The notes beneath the pieces were generated by a model. That model had not been told where the DNA came from. It made no database searches and saw nothing but the letters and a program-made list of their open reading frames with translations. Shown here piece by piece: positions 8,459-18,300 of a stretch of 56,958 bases of DNA. The DNA lies in the NCBI GenBank assembly GCA_016930075.1, contig JAFGHS010000096.1, positions 1 to 56,958 on the forward strand, given 5' to 3'. Every line of letters begins with the position of its first letter. Position 1 is the stretch's first letter. Origin of the DNA: Deltaproteobacteria bacterium (GTDB taxonomy: Bacteria; Desulfobacterota; Syntrophia; Syntrophales; JAFGHS01). The position numbers were made by a program, and so were the translations under genes.

Positions 8459-9193
8459 ATGACATCTAAATTTCTGAAACGGTCATGGTTGATCGGTTTG
8501 CCCATCATTCTGCTCATGGGTTGTGCGACTCTGCCGCCGCCGCAGAAGATCACCGATCCCGTGGAACTCAGCAACCGTGTGAGTTATTATTATCTGAAGC
8601 CGTCGCCGGATCAGATTCCCGTCATGCTCGACGCCCTTTCCTTGCCGGGTTTTATCACATGGCCCGAAAGCATTGCATCTTACGCCGGGTTTTTTGCCGA
8701 GATCTTTCAACAGAATCAAAGCCGTGCAAGAAAATGGGTCCGAAACGTGAACCCCGCCGGCAAATCTCAGGCGCTCCTCCTGCTGTATGCCATTGCCCTT
8801 TCCGATGTGCCGGGCAAAGCCAGATTGCTGGAAAGGCTGCAAACGACGTCGGGTGTCGATTTGTCTTCCGGTCCCTATCCGCATCTAGTCAATATTTCCA
8901 TTGCCTCGCTTTCACCTGCCAGCGCCGCCGATCTGGACCTCCTGTGGGGCGCGTTCATGGCGTCCGGCAATGATCATCATGTGAAGAAGATCATTGAAGC
9001 CTTGAAGTTTATCGATGCCGAAGGAGACCGGAGCACGTTCATGCTGGGGTTTGCCGCCTATTGGTCCCTTTCTTCAAATGTGGCTCAGCACAAGAAGGTA
9101 AGAGACATCTGTGAATCGGAGCTTGCGGCTTCGTCAGGACGCAAGGCCCAACTGCTGGACGAGATTCTGAATCAGGATCGGCACAGCAATTGA
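8459..9193 (+). CDS. Predicted outer-membrane or periplasmic lipoprotein, function unknown
   Basis: A 244-residue protein with a type II signal peptide: positively charged start, hydrophobic core and lipobox LLMGC with the lipidated cysteine at 22. The remainder is mostly helical, without a domain I recognise; alternating helices suggest a repeat-like alpha solenoid. I chose the ATG at 8459 because it puts the signal peptide at the very start; an upstream in-frame start at 8393 would bury it. A GNAT gene follows after 21 bases on the same strand, so the two may be co-transcribed. Confidence 0.7.
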   Translation: MTSKFLKRSWLIGLPIILLMGCATLPPPQKITDPVELSNRVSYYYLKPSPDQIPVMLDALSLPGFITWPESIASYAGFFAEIFQQNQSRARKWVRNVNPAGKSQALLLLYAIALSDVPGKARLLERLQTTSGVDLSSGPYPHLVNISIASLSPASAADLDLLWGAFMASGNDHHVKKIIEALKFIDAEGDRSTFMLGFAAYWSLSSNVAQHKKVRDICESELAASSGRKAQLLDEILNQDRHSN

Positions 9194-9214
9194 TTCCCGA
9201 AAGGGGCGACACCC

Positions 9215-9709
9215 GTGACGATCATCCCCGTATCGACGCAAAAACACATCAACATTGTTGAATCCCTTGCCCGCGACATCTGGACGGAATACTACACGCC
9301 CATCATCGGGAAAGCGCAGGTGGTGTATATGCTGGACAAATTCCAGTCCCGGGAGGCGATTGCCCGGCAGATAGCCGATGGATTCCGATATTATCTGATT
9401 TTACAGGACGACAGGCATATCGGTTACGCAGGCATTGAGCCGAAGGGCGACGAGTTGTTCCTGAGCAAGATTTACATTGCCGCCGCCGAGCGGGGCAGGG
9501 GGTATGGCAGGACGTGCAGCGAATTCATCGACAAAATAGCGCAAGAAGAAGGCTTTGACGCCGTAACGCTAACGGTCAACAAAAACAATATGGCCTCCAT
9601 TGCCGCCTATGAAAGGTGGGGATTTAAGAAGCTTTTCCCGCTGGTTCAGGACATCGGCGGCGGCTTTGTCATGGACGATTACAAGATGGGAAAGACCATC
9701 AGCCGGTAA
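9215..9709 (+). CDS. GNAT-family N-acetyltransferase
   Basis: A 164-residue GNAT-fold enzyme that transfers an acetyl group from acetyl-CoA to an unknown amine. The acetyl-CoA binding motif A is visible as LSKIYIAAAERGRGYGR (R/Q-x-x-G-x-G/A type), followed by the conserved beta5-alpha4 segment VNKNNMASIAAYERWGF. It starts with GTG, preceded by AAGGGG at the right distance. The MITE-like element begins 23 bases after the stop. Confidence 0.82.
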   Translation: MTIIPVSTQKHINIVESLARDIWTEYYTPIIGKAQVVYMLDKFQSREAIARQIADGFRYYLILQDDRHIGYAGIEPKGDELFLSKIYIAAAERGRGYGRTCSEFIDKIAQEEGFDAVTLTVNKNNMASIAAYERWGFKKLFPLVQDIGGGFVMDDYKMGKTISR

Positions 9710-9732
9710 CCGTCATATCTCGAATTAACATT

Positions 9733-9884
9733 GACGCTCTCGTAAAAAGTCGAATTCTGTCATTTCGAGGAGTCCCGCTGAAGCGGGACGACGAGAAATC
9801 TTTAATGATTTCAAGATTTCTCCCCCGCAAAATGCGGGGTCGAAATGACATGAACGGTGCTTTGCGACTTTTTACGAGTTCGTC
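9733..9884. repeat. MITE-like element, copy 1
   Basis: About 150 bp bounded by a 20-base terminal inverted repeat with 18 matches (outer GACG, inner CTCGTAAAAAGTCG / CGACTTTTTACGAG). Inside are smaller hairpins: GTCCCGC / GCGGGAC, GAGAAATC / GATTTCTC and CCCGC / GCGGG. It encodes no protein. A near-identical copy lies at 33527-33672 and a lone end at 65-84. Its right end overlaps the end of the convergent pncB gene and supplies that gene's last codons and stop. Confidence 0.85.
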
Positions 9885-11221
9885 AACATCGCTTCCGTTT
9901 CATTCTTTAATCTTTCCAATGCCGGGGATATTTTGACCGGGTAGGCCGATGATTTTGCCGTGAGGTCCCGGAGTTCTTCAGGCAGCGTGCTTAACTGTTC
10001 CCTGGTATAATCGGCAATTTCCGTCAGCGTCCTGGCCGGGGCCAGTCTCTTTCCACCCACCATGACGGGCTCAAGGAGGGGCATGCCGGCAAGAAGATCT
10101 CCTGCAATCGTAATCGTGTCGCCTGTCATTCTGCCTTTCCGGTATTTCCGGAATACCTGCTTTCGGCCCGGGAAGCTTACCTTTCCCGAAGACTTTTTCA
10201 TCCTCGCCTGTCCCGCATATTCCGTCAGTTTGTAGGCGCACTCCAGATAGGGCGCATCGGATGATGTATCGAGCTTTGTGCCGACGCCGAAACCGTCAAT
10301 GGGCGCGCCCTGTGCAAGAAGATCCCGGATGCCGAATTCATCCATGTTGCCGCTGACAAATATCTGTATTGCTTGGAAACCTTCACTGTCGAGGATGCGG
10401 CGGACCTCTTTCGACAATGCCAGAAGATCGCCGCTGTCCAGCCGGACCCGCTGCACGGGAATTCCCTTTTTGGCCAGTATCTTTGCCGCCGCAACGGCTT
10501 TCCGCGCGCCGCCTGCCGTATCGTAGGTATCGATGAGGAGGGTCGTGTTGTTCGGATTGGCAAGGCAGAAATCGACAAAGGCGTCCTGCTCGTCATTATG
10601 GGCCTCGATAAAAGAGTGGGCCATGGTTCCGAAAATGGGGATGCCGAAGACGGGCTCCGCCAGAACCGTTGCCGTGCCGATGAACCCGGCGATATAGGAC
10701 GCCCGCGCCGCGAGCAATCCCGCCTCCGCGCCGTGAGCCCGACGGAGGCCGAAATCGATGAGCGAGGCCCGGCCATCGGCGGCGAGGATGCAGCGGGCCG
10801 CCTTGGACGCGATGAGCGTTTCAAACTGCATCAGGTTGATCAGACGGGTCTCGACAAGCTGGGCTTCGCAGATGGGCGCCTCGACGCGGATGAGCGGTTC
10901 ATCGGCGAAAAACACCGTCCCTTCAGGCATGGCATAGACATCGCCGGTGAAGCGAAAATCGCTGAGGTATGAGATCAAGGCGGGAGAGAATCGTCCGGAC
11001 TGTTTGAGGTAGCCGATTTCCGCATCCGAAAATCTCATGTCTTCAAAAAATTTCAGGCAGGACTCCAACCCGCAGGCGATAAGAAATGCACGGCCTTCGG
11101 GCAGGGCGCGGACGAAAAATTCAAAAACGGCCTTGTCCTTCATGTCGCCCTCGACATAGGCCTGAAGCATGGTCAACTGGTAGAGGTCCGTCAAAAGCGG
11201 ACTGGTCAGGGGATTCATCAT
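9872..11221 (-). CDS. pncB: Nicotinate phosphoribosyltransferase
   Basis: A 449-residue enzyme that joins nicotinate and PRPP, with ATP, to form nicotinate mononucleotide in NAD salvage. Family blocks visible are LLTDLYQLTM at the start, GTMAHSFIEAH (region of the phosphorylated histidine), LLIDTYDT, VRLDSGDL, IFVSGNMDE and GFGVGTKL. The start ATG overlaps the pncA stop by one base, implying translational coupling. The last four codons and the TAA stop lie within the terminal repeat of the MITE-like element, so insertion probably trimmed or replaced the original C-terminus; the catalytic body is complete. Confidence 0.93.
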   Translation of the reverse strand: MMNPLTSPLLTDLYQLTMLQAYVEGDMKDKAVFEFFVRALPEGRAFLIACGLESCLKFFEDMRFSDAEIGYLKQSGRFSPALISYLSDFRFTGDVYAMPEGTVFFADEPLIRVEAPICEAQLVETRLINLMQFETLIASKAARCILAADGRASLIDFGLRRAHGAEAGLLAARASYIAGFIGTATVLAEPVFGIPIFGTMAHSFIEAHNDEQDAFVDFCLANPNNTTLLIDTYDTAGGARKAVAAAKILAKKGIPVQRVRLDSGDLLALSKEVRRILDSEGFQAIQIFVSGNMDEFGIRDLLAQGAPIDGFGVGTKLDTSSDAPYLECAYKLTEYAGQARMKKSSGKVSFPGRKQVFRKYRKGRMTGDTITIAGDLLAGMPLLEPVMVGGKRLAPARTLTEIADYTREQLSTLPEELRDLTAKSSAYPVKISPALERLKNETEAMLTNS

Positions 11222-11838
11222 CAGCCTCCCAGGTCCTGTGTCGTCATCATCATCGCTCCTGCCGCAATCATTTTTTCAAGGGCTTTTTCCCCGTCATGGG
11301 GGGCCACATTGACGGCGCGGCAGGCGTCGGTCAGGACGGTGACCCGGTAACCCGCTTTCAGCAGGTCCAACGCCGTATTGAGAACGCAGTAATCCGTCGC
11401 CAGGCCGCCGATAAAGACGTGCCGGACGCCGAGTCGCTCAAGTACCTCACTTACGGTATTTCCCGCTGTATCCCTTGCATGAAAGGCGGAATATTCTTCC
11501 TGTGCAGCGTTCGTCCCTTTTGAAAAAACTAAAGGATTCTTGGAGATGGAAAGATCAGAGGAAAACCTTGCGCCTTCCGTATCCTGGACGCAGTGGGGTG
11601 GCCAGGGGCCGCCGTTTTGCTGAAACGATGAGTGATCCCGCGGATGCCAGTCGCGGGAATAAAGGACAGGCAATTTTTCTTTCAGGAAGACATCGATGGC
11701 CCGGTTCATGGGCGCGATGACCTGATCGCCAGCCCTGACGCCGAGGGCCCCGCCAGGGAGGAAGTCATTTTCCACATCAACGACAATCAGGGCGCTGTCC
11801 GTTTCAGGGGATGGTGATTTTTTCATTTCTGCCGCCAT
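11221..11838 (-). CDS. pncA: Nicotinamidase (pyrazinamidase)
   Basis: A 205-residue isochorismatase-fold amidase that hydrolyses nicotinamide to nicotinate, feeding the next enzyme in the operon. It shows the catalytic aspartate D21 in VVDVENDFLPGGAL, the metal-site segment SRDWHPRDHSSF (Asp-His-His), the lysine region FSKGTN and the nucleophilic cysteine in GGLATDYCVLNTALD. GGAG sits eight bases before the ATG. It forms a tight two-gene operon with pncB. Confidence 0.93.
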   Translation of the reverse strand: MAAEMKKSPSPETDSALIVVDVENDFLPGGALGVRAGDQVIAPMNRAIDVFLKEKLPVLYSRDWHPRDHSSFQQNGGPWPPHCVQDTEGARFSSDLSISKNPLVFSKGTNAAQEEYSAFHARDTAGNTVSEVLERLGVRHVFIGGLATDYCVLNTALDLLKAGYRVTVLTDACRAVNVAPHDGEKALEKMIAAGAMMMTTQDLGG

Positions 11839-11851
11839 ATATCGTTCTCCA

Positions 11852-12841
11852 TTAAAAAGGCAATAATTGATCCAACGCCGGAAATTCAGCCCGGTCGCCG
11901 TTCCAGCGATAGATCAGCAATTCGATATTCGATTTCTTCAGCTTTTCTTTCCAATGCCTGTCCGGTTCTTCCGGGATGACCAGAATCAGACGCGGCTGCC
12001 GGGGCAGGGAGAGGCTGTTCATCAATAGCTGCATCGCTCCCTGGTGCAGTGTTTCTGCCGACGCATCGGTTTTAATCGCGAATAGCGCCTTGACGGCGCC
12101 GCCCTTGTCCGCAATGAAAAGGTCGTTGAGGGCGTCGTTGGCAACCCGCTGGCGGCGTTCGGTCAAACCGTCGTACAAATTGCCGATGATGAGTCCCAGA
12201 CTGCATTCGGCTTCCAGGTTCCTTTGTGATTCGGACAGACCGGCGCCGATGAGTTCTTCTTTCAGGCCGTATTCGTCAAAAATTTTCAATTGCAAAGAGC
12301 GGCTCGATGCCTGGTTTTTGATGCGGTCGATTTTGTGGATGAAATGGAGGACCTGCCTTATGAAACGCGGGGAATTCAACATGCCGATGACGGCGGCCGG
12401 CGTTTCCTGGTCGCCGTCTTCCACGGGAGCCCAGACGCCCCGGAACCGGGTTTCAAAAAGCGATTTTCCGACGCCTTTTTTACCGCCTCCGATGATCCCC
12501 CGGTGAACGAGATAGATATTGCCCTTTTTATCTGCCGCCAGGGCCCCGCCGATGCGCCGGTCGATGCCGCTTAAAGGCAGATTGATTTCGCAGGTGATAG
12601 GCAGGGCGGATTGTGCTTTCGGCTTGTCGAGACCGAAGGCGTTCCAGTACCGGCTGCCCACGATTTTTGTCGAATAGATCCAGATGCCCAACCGGCTCGA
12701 CCAGAGGACTTTGGCGTCAAAACTGGCGCCCATGTGGCCGATGCGGACGGCGATTTTTTCGTCCGTGAAAGGCTTGAAGCTCTTCAGAAACCTGCTTTGC
12801 AGCTTTTTGATTTGCTTTTCGTCTTCAATGATTTTGAGCAT
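11852..12841 (-). CDS. Uncharacterised protein with a PD-(D/E)XK-nuclease-like C-terminal domain
   Basis: A 329-residue soluble protein. Residues 1-170 are a mixed alpha/beta region I do not recognise. From about 215 the sequence resembles PD-(D/E)XK restriction-endonuclease-fold domains: NDLFI, then ALFAIKTDASAETLHQGAMQL, close to the (F/L)x-(E/A)-(I/V)-K-T-...-x-x-G-Q-L core pattern, and a closing strand-turn LILVIPEE. The usual acidic residue before I-K is alanine here, so catalysis is doubtful. I set the start at 12841, where AAAAGGA precedes the ATG; a longer frame would run into the permease gene. It sits 17 bases after the second ABC permease and just before pncA, so it is in the same transcript direction as a possible operon member. 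The function is unknown. Confidence 0.6.
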   Translation of the reverse strand: MLKIIEDEKQIKKLQSRFLKSFKPFTDEKIAVRIGHMGASFDAKVLWSSRLGIWIYSTKIVGSRYWNAFGLDKPKAQSALPITCEINLPLSGIDRRIGGALAADKKGNIYLVHRGIIGGGKKGVGKSLFETRFRGVWAPVEDGDQETPAAVIGMLNSPRFIRQVLHFIHKIDRIKNQASSRSLQLKIFDEYGLKEELIGAGLSESQRNLEAECSLGLIIGNLYDGLTERRQRVANDALNDLFIADKGGAVKALFAIKTDASAETLHQGAMQLLMNSLSLPRQPRLILVIPEEPDRHWKEKLKKSNIELLIYRWNGDRAEFPALDQLLPF

Positions 12842-12858
12842 GACGACATATCCTTTTC

Positions 12859-13980
12859 TTAATCGAGACGTTTTCTGAAACGGGCGATGGCGCCGGAAAA
12901 GACCAGGACGCCTAAGATCGTCAGGGCCAGAAACTGGGGCCACAGGATCTCAATCCCCACCCCCTTCAGGAAGATGCCCCGCACAATGACGAGGAAATAC
13001 CGGAGGGGATTGAGATAGGTCAATATTTGAACAATCGCCGGCATATTGGCAATGGGAAAGACGAAGCCGCTCAGCATGAAAAAGGGGACGACGAAAAAGA
13101 AGGTCGTCATCATGGCCTGCTGCTGCGTGGCGGAAATGGTCGATATGAAAAGGCCGATTCCCAGGGTGCTTAACAGAAAAATGCAGGCGGCGCCGAAGAG
13201 CAGGGCAATGCTGCCGGATAAGGGAATGTCAAACCATAAAACGGCGATGGCGGTGACCACGATCATCTGCGTGAGGGAGATGACTGTGTAAGGAATGGTC
13301 TTGCCCGCGATGAGTTCGACGGATGTCACGGGCGTTACGATCAACTGCTCCATGGTGCCCGCCTCCTTTTCCCGGATAATGGCCATGGAGGTCAGCAGCA
13401 GGGATATGAGCATGATCAAAAAAGCCACGATGCCGGGAACGAAGAAGTTCTGAGAATCCAGGTTGGCGTTATACCAGGTCCTGATCCTGCCGTCGATTCT
13501 GCCGTAGGACATCTGCTGGGGATACAGCTCCCGGATCAGAACGCGGTTCACATTCTCAAGGATGGAGGCTGTATAGGAAAGCCGCATGGCGGCCATATTG
13601 CTCATGCTGCCGTCGCTCAATATCTGAACGGCTGCCGTGTCGCCCCGCCGGATGCGGGCGCTGAAATCCGGGCCGATCTTGACGGCCAGATCGACCTTGC
13701 CGGCCAGGAGCGCCTGCTCCAATGACCGGGGGTCCTGCGGGTATTGCGTGATTCGGAAGATGGCGTTGGCCGTGAAGGCATCGGCAATCATCCGGCTTTC
13801 CCTTGTCCGGCTCTGGTCGAGAAGGGCGATCCTGACAAGTTTGATGTCGTAGTTGACGACATACCCAAAAACGAGCAACTGGATGATGGGGGCGGCAATC
13901 AGGATGGGCCAGTTGCGTTTGTCCCGGAAAAGCTGTATGAATTCCTTGCGAACCAGTTCGCGGATGCGCAGACGGTTCAT
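12859..13980 (-). CDS. ABC-2 type transporter permease (YbhR/YbhS-like), second subunit
   Basis: A 373-residue membrane protein with the ABC-2/YhhJ layout: a first membrane segment at about 25-45 (ILIAAPIIQLLVFGYVV), a large extracytoplasmic domain (about 50-180), and a cluster of five to six membrane segments from about 180 to the end. The coupling stretch REKEAGTMEQLIVTPV is typical of the family. It starts one base after the preceding permease gene, so the two form a heterodimeric pore. The ATPases and HlyD-like adaptor expected with such permeases are at 43.2-44.7 and 49.5-50.7 kb on the same strand. Confidence 0.88.
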   Translation of the reverse strand: MNRLRIRELVRKEFIQLFRDKRNWPILIAAPIIQLLVFGYVVNYDIKLVRIALLDQSRTRESRMIADAFTANAIFRITQYPQDPRSLEQALLAGKVDLAVKIGPDFSARIRRGDTAAVQILSDGSMSNMAAMRLSYTASILENVNRVLIRELYPQQMSYGRIDGRIRTWYNANLDSQNFFVPGIVAFLIMLISLLLTSMAIIREKEAGTMEQLIVTPVTSVELIAGKTIPYTVISLTQMIVVTAIAVLWFDIPLSGSIALLFGAACIFLLSTLGIGLFISTISATQQQAMMTTFFFVVPFFMLSGFVFPIANMPAIVQILTYLNPLRYFLVIVRGIFLKGVGIEILWPQFLALTILGVLVFSGAIARFRKRLD

Positions 13981-13981
13981 T

Positions 13982-15115
13982 TCACAGGCCCTCCTTTTTC
14001 AGGAGCCGGAAATTCATGGCCGACATGACCATAAACATGACCGTGAGAATGAGAAAATTAGGCCAGAGATGGGCAAATCCGAGATTCTTTAAATAGATGC
14101 CGCTTAAGATTTCGATATAGTAGGTCGCCGGAACGACGTAGGTAATGACCTGAAGGACCTTCGGCATGTTGATCACGGGAAAGACGAAATTGGACAGGAG
14201 CATGGAGGGCAAAAAAGTCAGTAAGATGGCCGCCATATTGGCAATCAGTTGGGATTTGGTGATGACGGAAATGAGGAGGCCGAGGCTCAAAGCGACGAAG
14301 AGATACAGGGATGAGGCCACCAGCATGAGCCAGAAGCTTGATTTCATCACCACGCCGAACAGGAACTGGCCCATAAGAACGGCAATGAGGACATTGATAA
14401 GGCCGATGAAAAAGTAGGGGATGGCTTTTCCGATAATAAATTCCGCGGCGCCGATGGGCAGCGACTTGATGGTCTCCATCGTGCCGTTTTCATATTCCCG
14501 TGCGATGACGAGGGAGGTCAGCATGGCCCCGGCCAGCATGATGATGATGGCAATGATGCCGGGAATGATGAAGTTGCGGCTTTCGAGATCTTCGTTAAAC
14601 CAGATCCGGATGCGGCCTTCCACGGGGGGGGTCATTTTCCCCACACCCTGACGATTAAGAAAGCTAAGCAGGGCCTCCTGGTTGTATTTTTCGATAAAGG
14701 CTGTAATGTAGCCTCTGGTGATCCCGGCGAAATTGGGGTCGCTGCCGTCCAGGATGACCTGCATGGGCGCTTCGCGGTCCGACCGCATGTTCTTCGTCCA
14801 TCCGGGTGGAATGATGACGGCCAGGGCCGCCCGGCCATGATCCATGTATTTTGTGACGTCCCTCGTATCTTCCAGACGCTTTATGACGTTAAAATAGGTG
14901 GAGGCATTGAGGCGCGTGATGAAATCCCGGCTCAGGTCCGTCCTGTCATGGTCCAGGACCACCGTCTTGACGTTGTCCACATCAAGACTCAAGGCGTACC
15001 CGAACATGAAAATCAGCAGAAGGGGGATCGCAAAGGCCAGATAGAGGCTCCGGAAGTCCCTGATCAGGTGGTAGATTTCTTTTTGGGCAACCGCCCGGAT
15101 ATTGCCGATTCTCAA
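13982..15115 (-). CDS. ABC-2 type transporter permease (YbhR/YbhS-like), first subunit
   Basis: A 377-residue paralogue of the next gene with the same plan: N-terminal membrane segment (YLAFAIPLLLIFMFGYAL), extracytoplasmic domain to about residue 185, then about five membrane segments. The conserved stretch REYENGTMETIKSLPI lies before the last membrane cluster. Together with the neighbouring permease it would form the membrane part of a drug, lipid or polymer exporter. No ATPase precedes it directly; the upstream 200 bases are non-coding and the DUF11 operon ends there. Confidence 0.88.
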   Translation of the reverse strand: MRIGNIRAVAQKEIYHLIRDFRSLYLAFAIPLLLIFMFGYALSLDVDNVKTVVLDHDRTDLSRDFITRLNASTYFNVIKRLEDTRDVTKYMDHGRAALAVIIPPGWTKNMRSDREAPMQVILDGSDPNFAGITRGYITAFIEKYNQEALLSFLNRQGVGKMTPPVEGRIRIWFNEDLESRNFIIPGIIAIIIMLAGAMLTSLVIAREYENGTMETIKSLPIGAAEFIIGKAIPYFFIGLINVLIAVLMGQFLFGVVMKSSFWLMLVASSLYLFVALSLGLLISVITKSQLIANMAAILLTFLPSMLLSNFVFPVINMPKVLQVITYVVPATYYIEILSGIYLKNLGFAHLWPNFLILTVMFMVMSAMNFRLLKKEGL

Positions 15116-15323
15116 AACGCCCCCAAGGGTTCAAAAGACAGGCATCTGTCGGATAGTCATTTTTCTGTCCGAATGTGCGACAATTTTACAAAAAGATCAA
15201 GGATTAATAGACGGTAACGCAGGATGCGGCAGTATGCGCCTCTGCGTTATGGCGGGGGGCGGCGTCCGGCTGCCACGGCAAGGGGTTTTGTTCCTGCGGA
15301 GAGGCAATGGAGATTACGGCGGA

Positions 15324-18300
15324 TTACCGGCGGCCCCTGAGGGTGTGTTCATCGAACTTGAAGCGAAGCTTCAGGTAGGGACCCTGGCCCTGATAACTGT
15401 CTCCGACAAGATCACCGTCAAAGCGGTCAAAGGAATAACCGACAGACAGCCAGAGCTGATGAAACAACCGGCAGCCGATCTCGACGGAGCCGCCGTGCAG
15501 TCTCGTATGGGTCTCATGGGAAGTCAGCAGGCGGTATTCCGCCCCGAAATCAAAGCGGTCCGTCAGGTCATATAAAAATCTGGCCGCCACAAGGTCTGTA
15601 TACGAAGAAAAGGCGTCTTGTTTCTCAAGCTTTCCTGCGTATTTTCCCATGAGCTGCAATTTCGGGCTGACCTGATAAATCCCCTCCGTAGAGAAGATGA
15701 ACGAATCCGCATCAAAGGAAGGCTGAGCGTTTGTTCGTTTGCTGTATTTATATTCTATCCGGCTCAATCCATTGAACCGGTCGTTATTCAGGGGACGATA
15801 GGCCAGACCCATCATCAGACGGGAAGTCAAATCCCGGCCTGTGCTTCCGCCCTTTTCCTCGAAATACCGTTCTCTGATAAGCACCGTGTAATCGGGATGG
15901 AGTTTATAAGCCACAGCCGCTTCCAGAAGATAGGAATCTTTTCCGCTGTCGGCAATTTCATGCCGGTGTTCCGCCCTGCCCGTGACTTTCAGATTGTCGT
16001 CGGGCAGATATTCCAGGCCCGCGGCGACGGCGAAGGCATCCGGTTCGTTCACGTTTTTTTGACCGCTTAAGGTGCTCAGATACTCACCGGCCATGTTGGC
16101 CGTCATTTTTTCCATGATCTGAACTTTATTTTTTAACCCCATCACCTGCTGGTTCCGGCTGCCCGATGAACCGTCGGCCAGGCGGTATTCCTGATAGGCC
16201 GTCGTGTTCCTCGCAATCAGTGATTCCACGCCGATAAGTGTGCGGGTCTGCGTGCCCTCTTCATATCTTGCGTATTCTTCGCGGACGTAAAGACGGTTGT
16301 TTTGGTTGATCTTATAATGGAGCCCGCCCTCCGTTACGGACAAGTCATTGCCTCCCACATCGTGTTTGTGGCTGAGGGACAGGGTCAGGTCGGGCAGTAT
16401 CTCTCTTTCGATGCCAAGTTTGAGGAAAGTCGCCCTTTTCGGCGTTTCATAGGCATTAAGGAAAGGAACGCCGTTGAGCAGTCCGCCGGGCGTATAAGGG
16501 GCCTGGGCCGGAGCCGTCGTGAGATTCTCGGATGTTTCATGAGATACCTCGGCGTTGATGCTGGTCTTGGTGAATTTCTTACTGGCGCCAACGGATGCCA
16601 CGTGGTGCGACGACCCATTGATGCGGTCCTCTTCATCCAGATATTTTGCCTTCACGGTCAGCTGGGGCATTACTTCATAGGCCGCATCCAATCCCCATTT
16701 CTGCGTGCCGCGAACCGCGTCGGCAGCGGACGGATTGCTGTAGTAATCGCTCAATTGACGGTAATAGGCGGTAAGAGTGAGTTTTTCCAGGGGCCGGCTC
16801 TTCAGATCAAACGACCAGCCCTCGCCTGCTTTGGGAATCAGGGCGTTATCGATGTCAAACAGTCCGCGGGTATCGGCATATTCCGCCTTGACGGTTGTCT
16901 TGAACGGCAGATTCAGGGTGATGTCTGCGCCCAGGAGCTGATAATTGCTGACGGCGTTCTCCTCGATGATGCCCGTTGCTCCTACGGTCAACCGTTCATG
17001 GACTTTAAAAGACCCCCGGCCGCCGTAGATCAAGTACTTCTTGCCTGCTCCAATGCTCTCATAGGCGGCGACAATGTAGAGGGGATTGCCGCCCGCGTCA
17101 TGGCTGGGGATGGCCGTTTTGAACAGAAGCGTTCCCATGCCATAGTCCATCTCGTAGTCTATCCCGCGCGATTTGATCTCCCGGTTCAGGATGCGGTCGG
17201 GTTGCAGGCGGTCCCGCGTTTCAACGACGACCCACTCGGACCCCTCGATAATCTGATTGCTGTTTAAGTAATAGAGGCCGGAAATTCCCTTGCCCGGCAT
17301 GGTATCGACAAGCCGGCTCTGGTCGGTGTAGCTTCCAAAGGAACGCAGACGGAGCCGGTCCGTGTTGACCTCGAACTTGAGGCCGTTGAAGGAGCGCGTA
17401 TAGGCGCTCAATGATGTTTCCGTCAAATCGGTGCGGTAGTCGCCATAAAGCAGGTAGGATTTTCCTTTTTCCAGTTTAACATAGAGATTGTCACGGGAAA
17501 GGGCTTCATACCCCACTTTGCTTTCATCGCCGTAAATGGGATATTTATCTTCCCCATCAAGGCGCGTGTCCGATTCCCGGAACAGCTCATCCGACCGTTT
17601 CTTATTGGAATCATAGGCAGCGGTGAGGAGGAAATCCTTATAGATGTTTCCTTTCAGAAAGAAAGCGCCGCGTCCGTCGAGATATGTCCCGTCGCCGAAG
17701 AAGGCCCTTTCTTTAAGATAGCTGATGTCGCCGGACGACCGGCCATGACCCAGGACAATCTCTCCCAGACCGACGATGAACATGGGCCGCAGGTGAGGGA
17801 CAAAGTAGAGGGATGCCGACTCATGGAGATCATTGACCTGGACGTCAATTCTCGCTTCTCCCGTCTCACGGGGCGCAATGACTGTGAAACGGGCTTTGCC
17901 GTTTTGACAGACGATCTGATGGCCGTCGGTGGACGGATCGGCGTCCTTCTCCAGGATATGGCCTGCTGAAACCTCCGCAGTTATTGCGTCAACGGCGGGA
18001 ACAAATCGTCCTTTTTCATCCGTCAGTGAAACGATTACGCCGATTTGGGATTTTCCGTCCGCCGCCGCTTCTTTCCTGTCAGTCACGATGGATATGCCTG
18101 CGGGATCACCGACGGCTTCCACCCGGATTTGTTTTTCGCCCCGCAGGATGCCGAATGTGTCGTGAATCTCGGCCCTGAGGAGGTTTTCTTCCCCGGTCTT
18201 GAGGCGAATATCGATAAATTCATACAGGACAACATTTCCCGGCTCATACTTGATCTCTCGGCCGATCCGGCGATTGTTCACCTTCTCGCCGTTGACCGCT

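Noticed and set aside
8172..8462. 96-codon open frame before the lipoprotein gene
   Set aside because: Composition is not protein-like, it has no recognisable domain, and it overlaps the start of the real gene in another frame.
10373..10972. 199-codon open frame on the plus strand inside pncB
   Set aside because: It is antisense to a clearly conserved enzyme, and its sequence is a frame shadow rich in Arg and Asp.
16302..17267. 321-codon plus-strand frame inside the giant DUF11 gene
   Set aside because: It is antisense to the beta-barrel region, whose own frame shows regular strand periodicity; the antisense frame has no domain.
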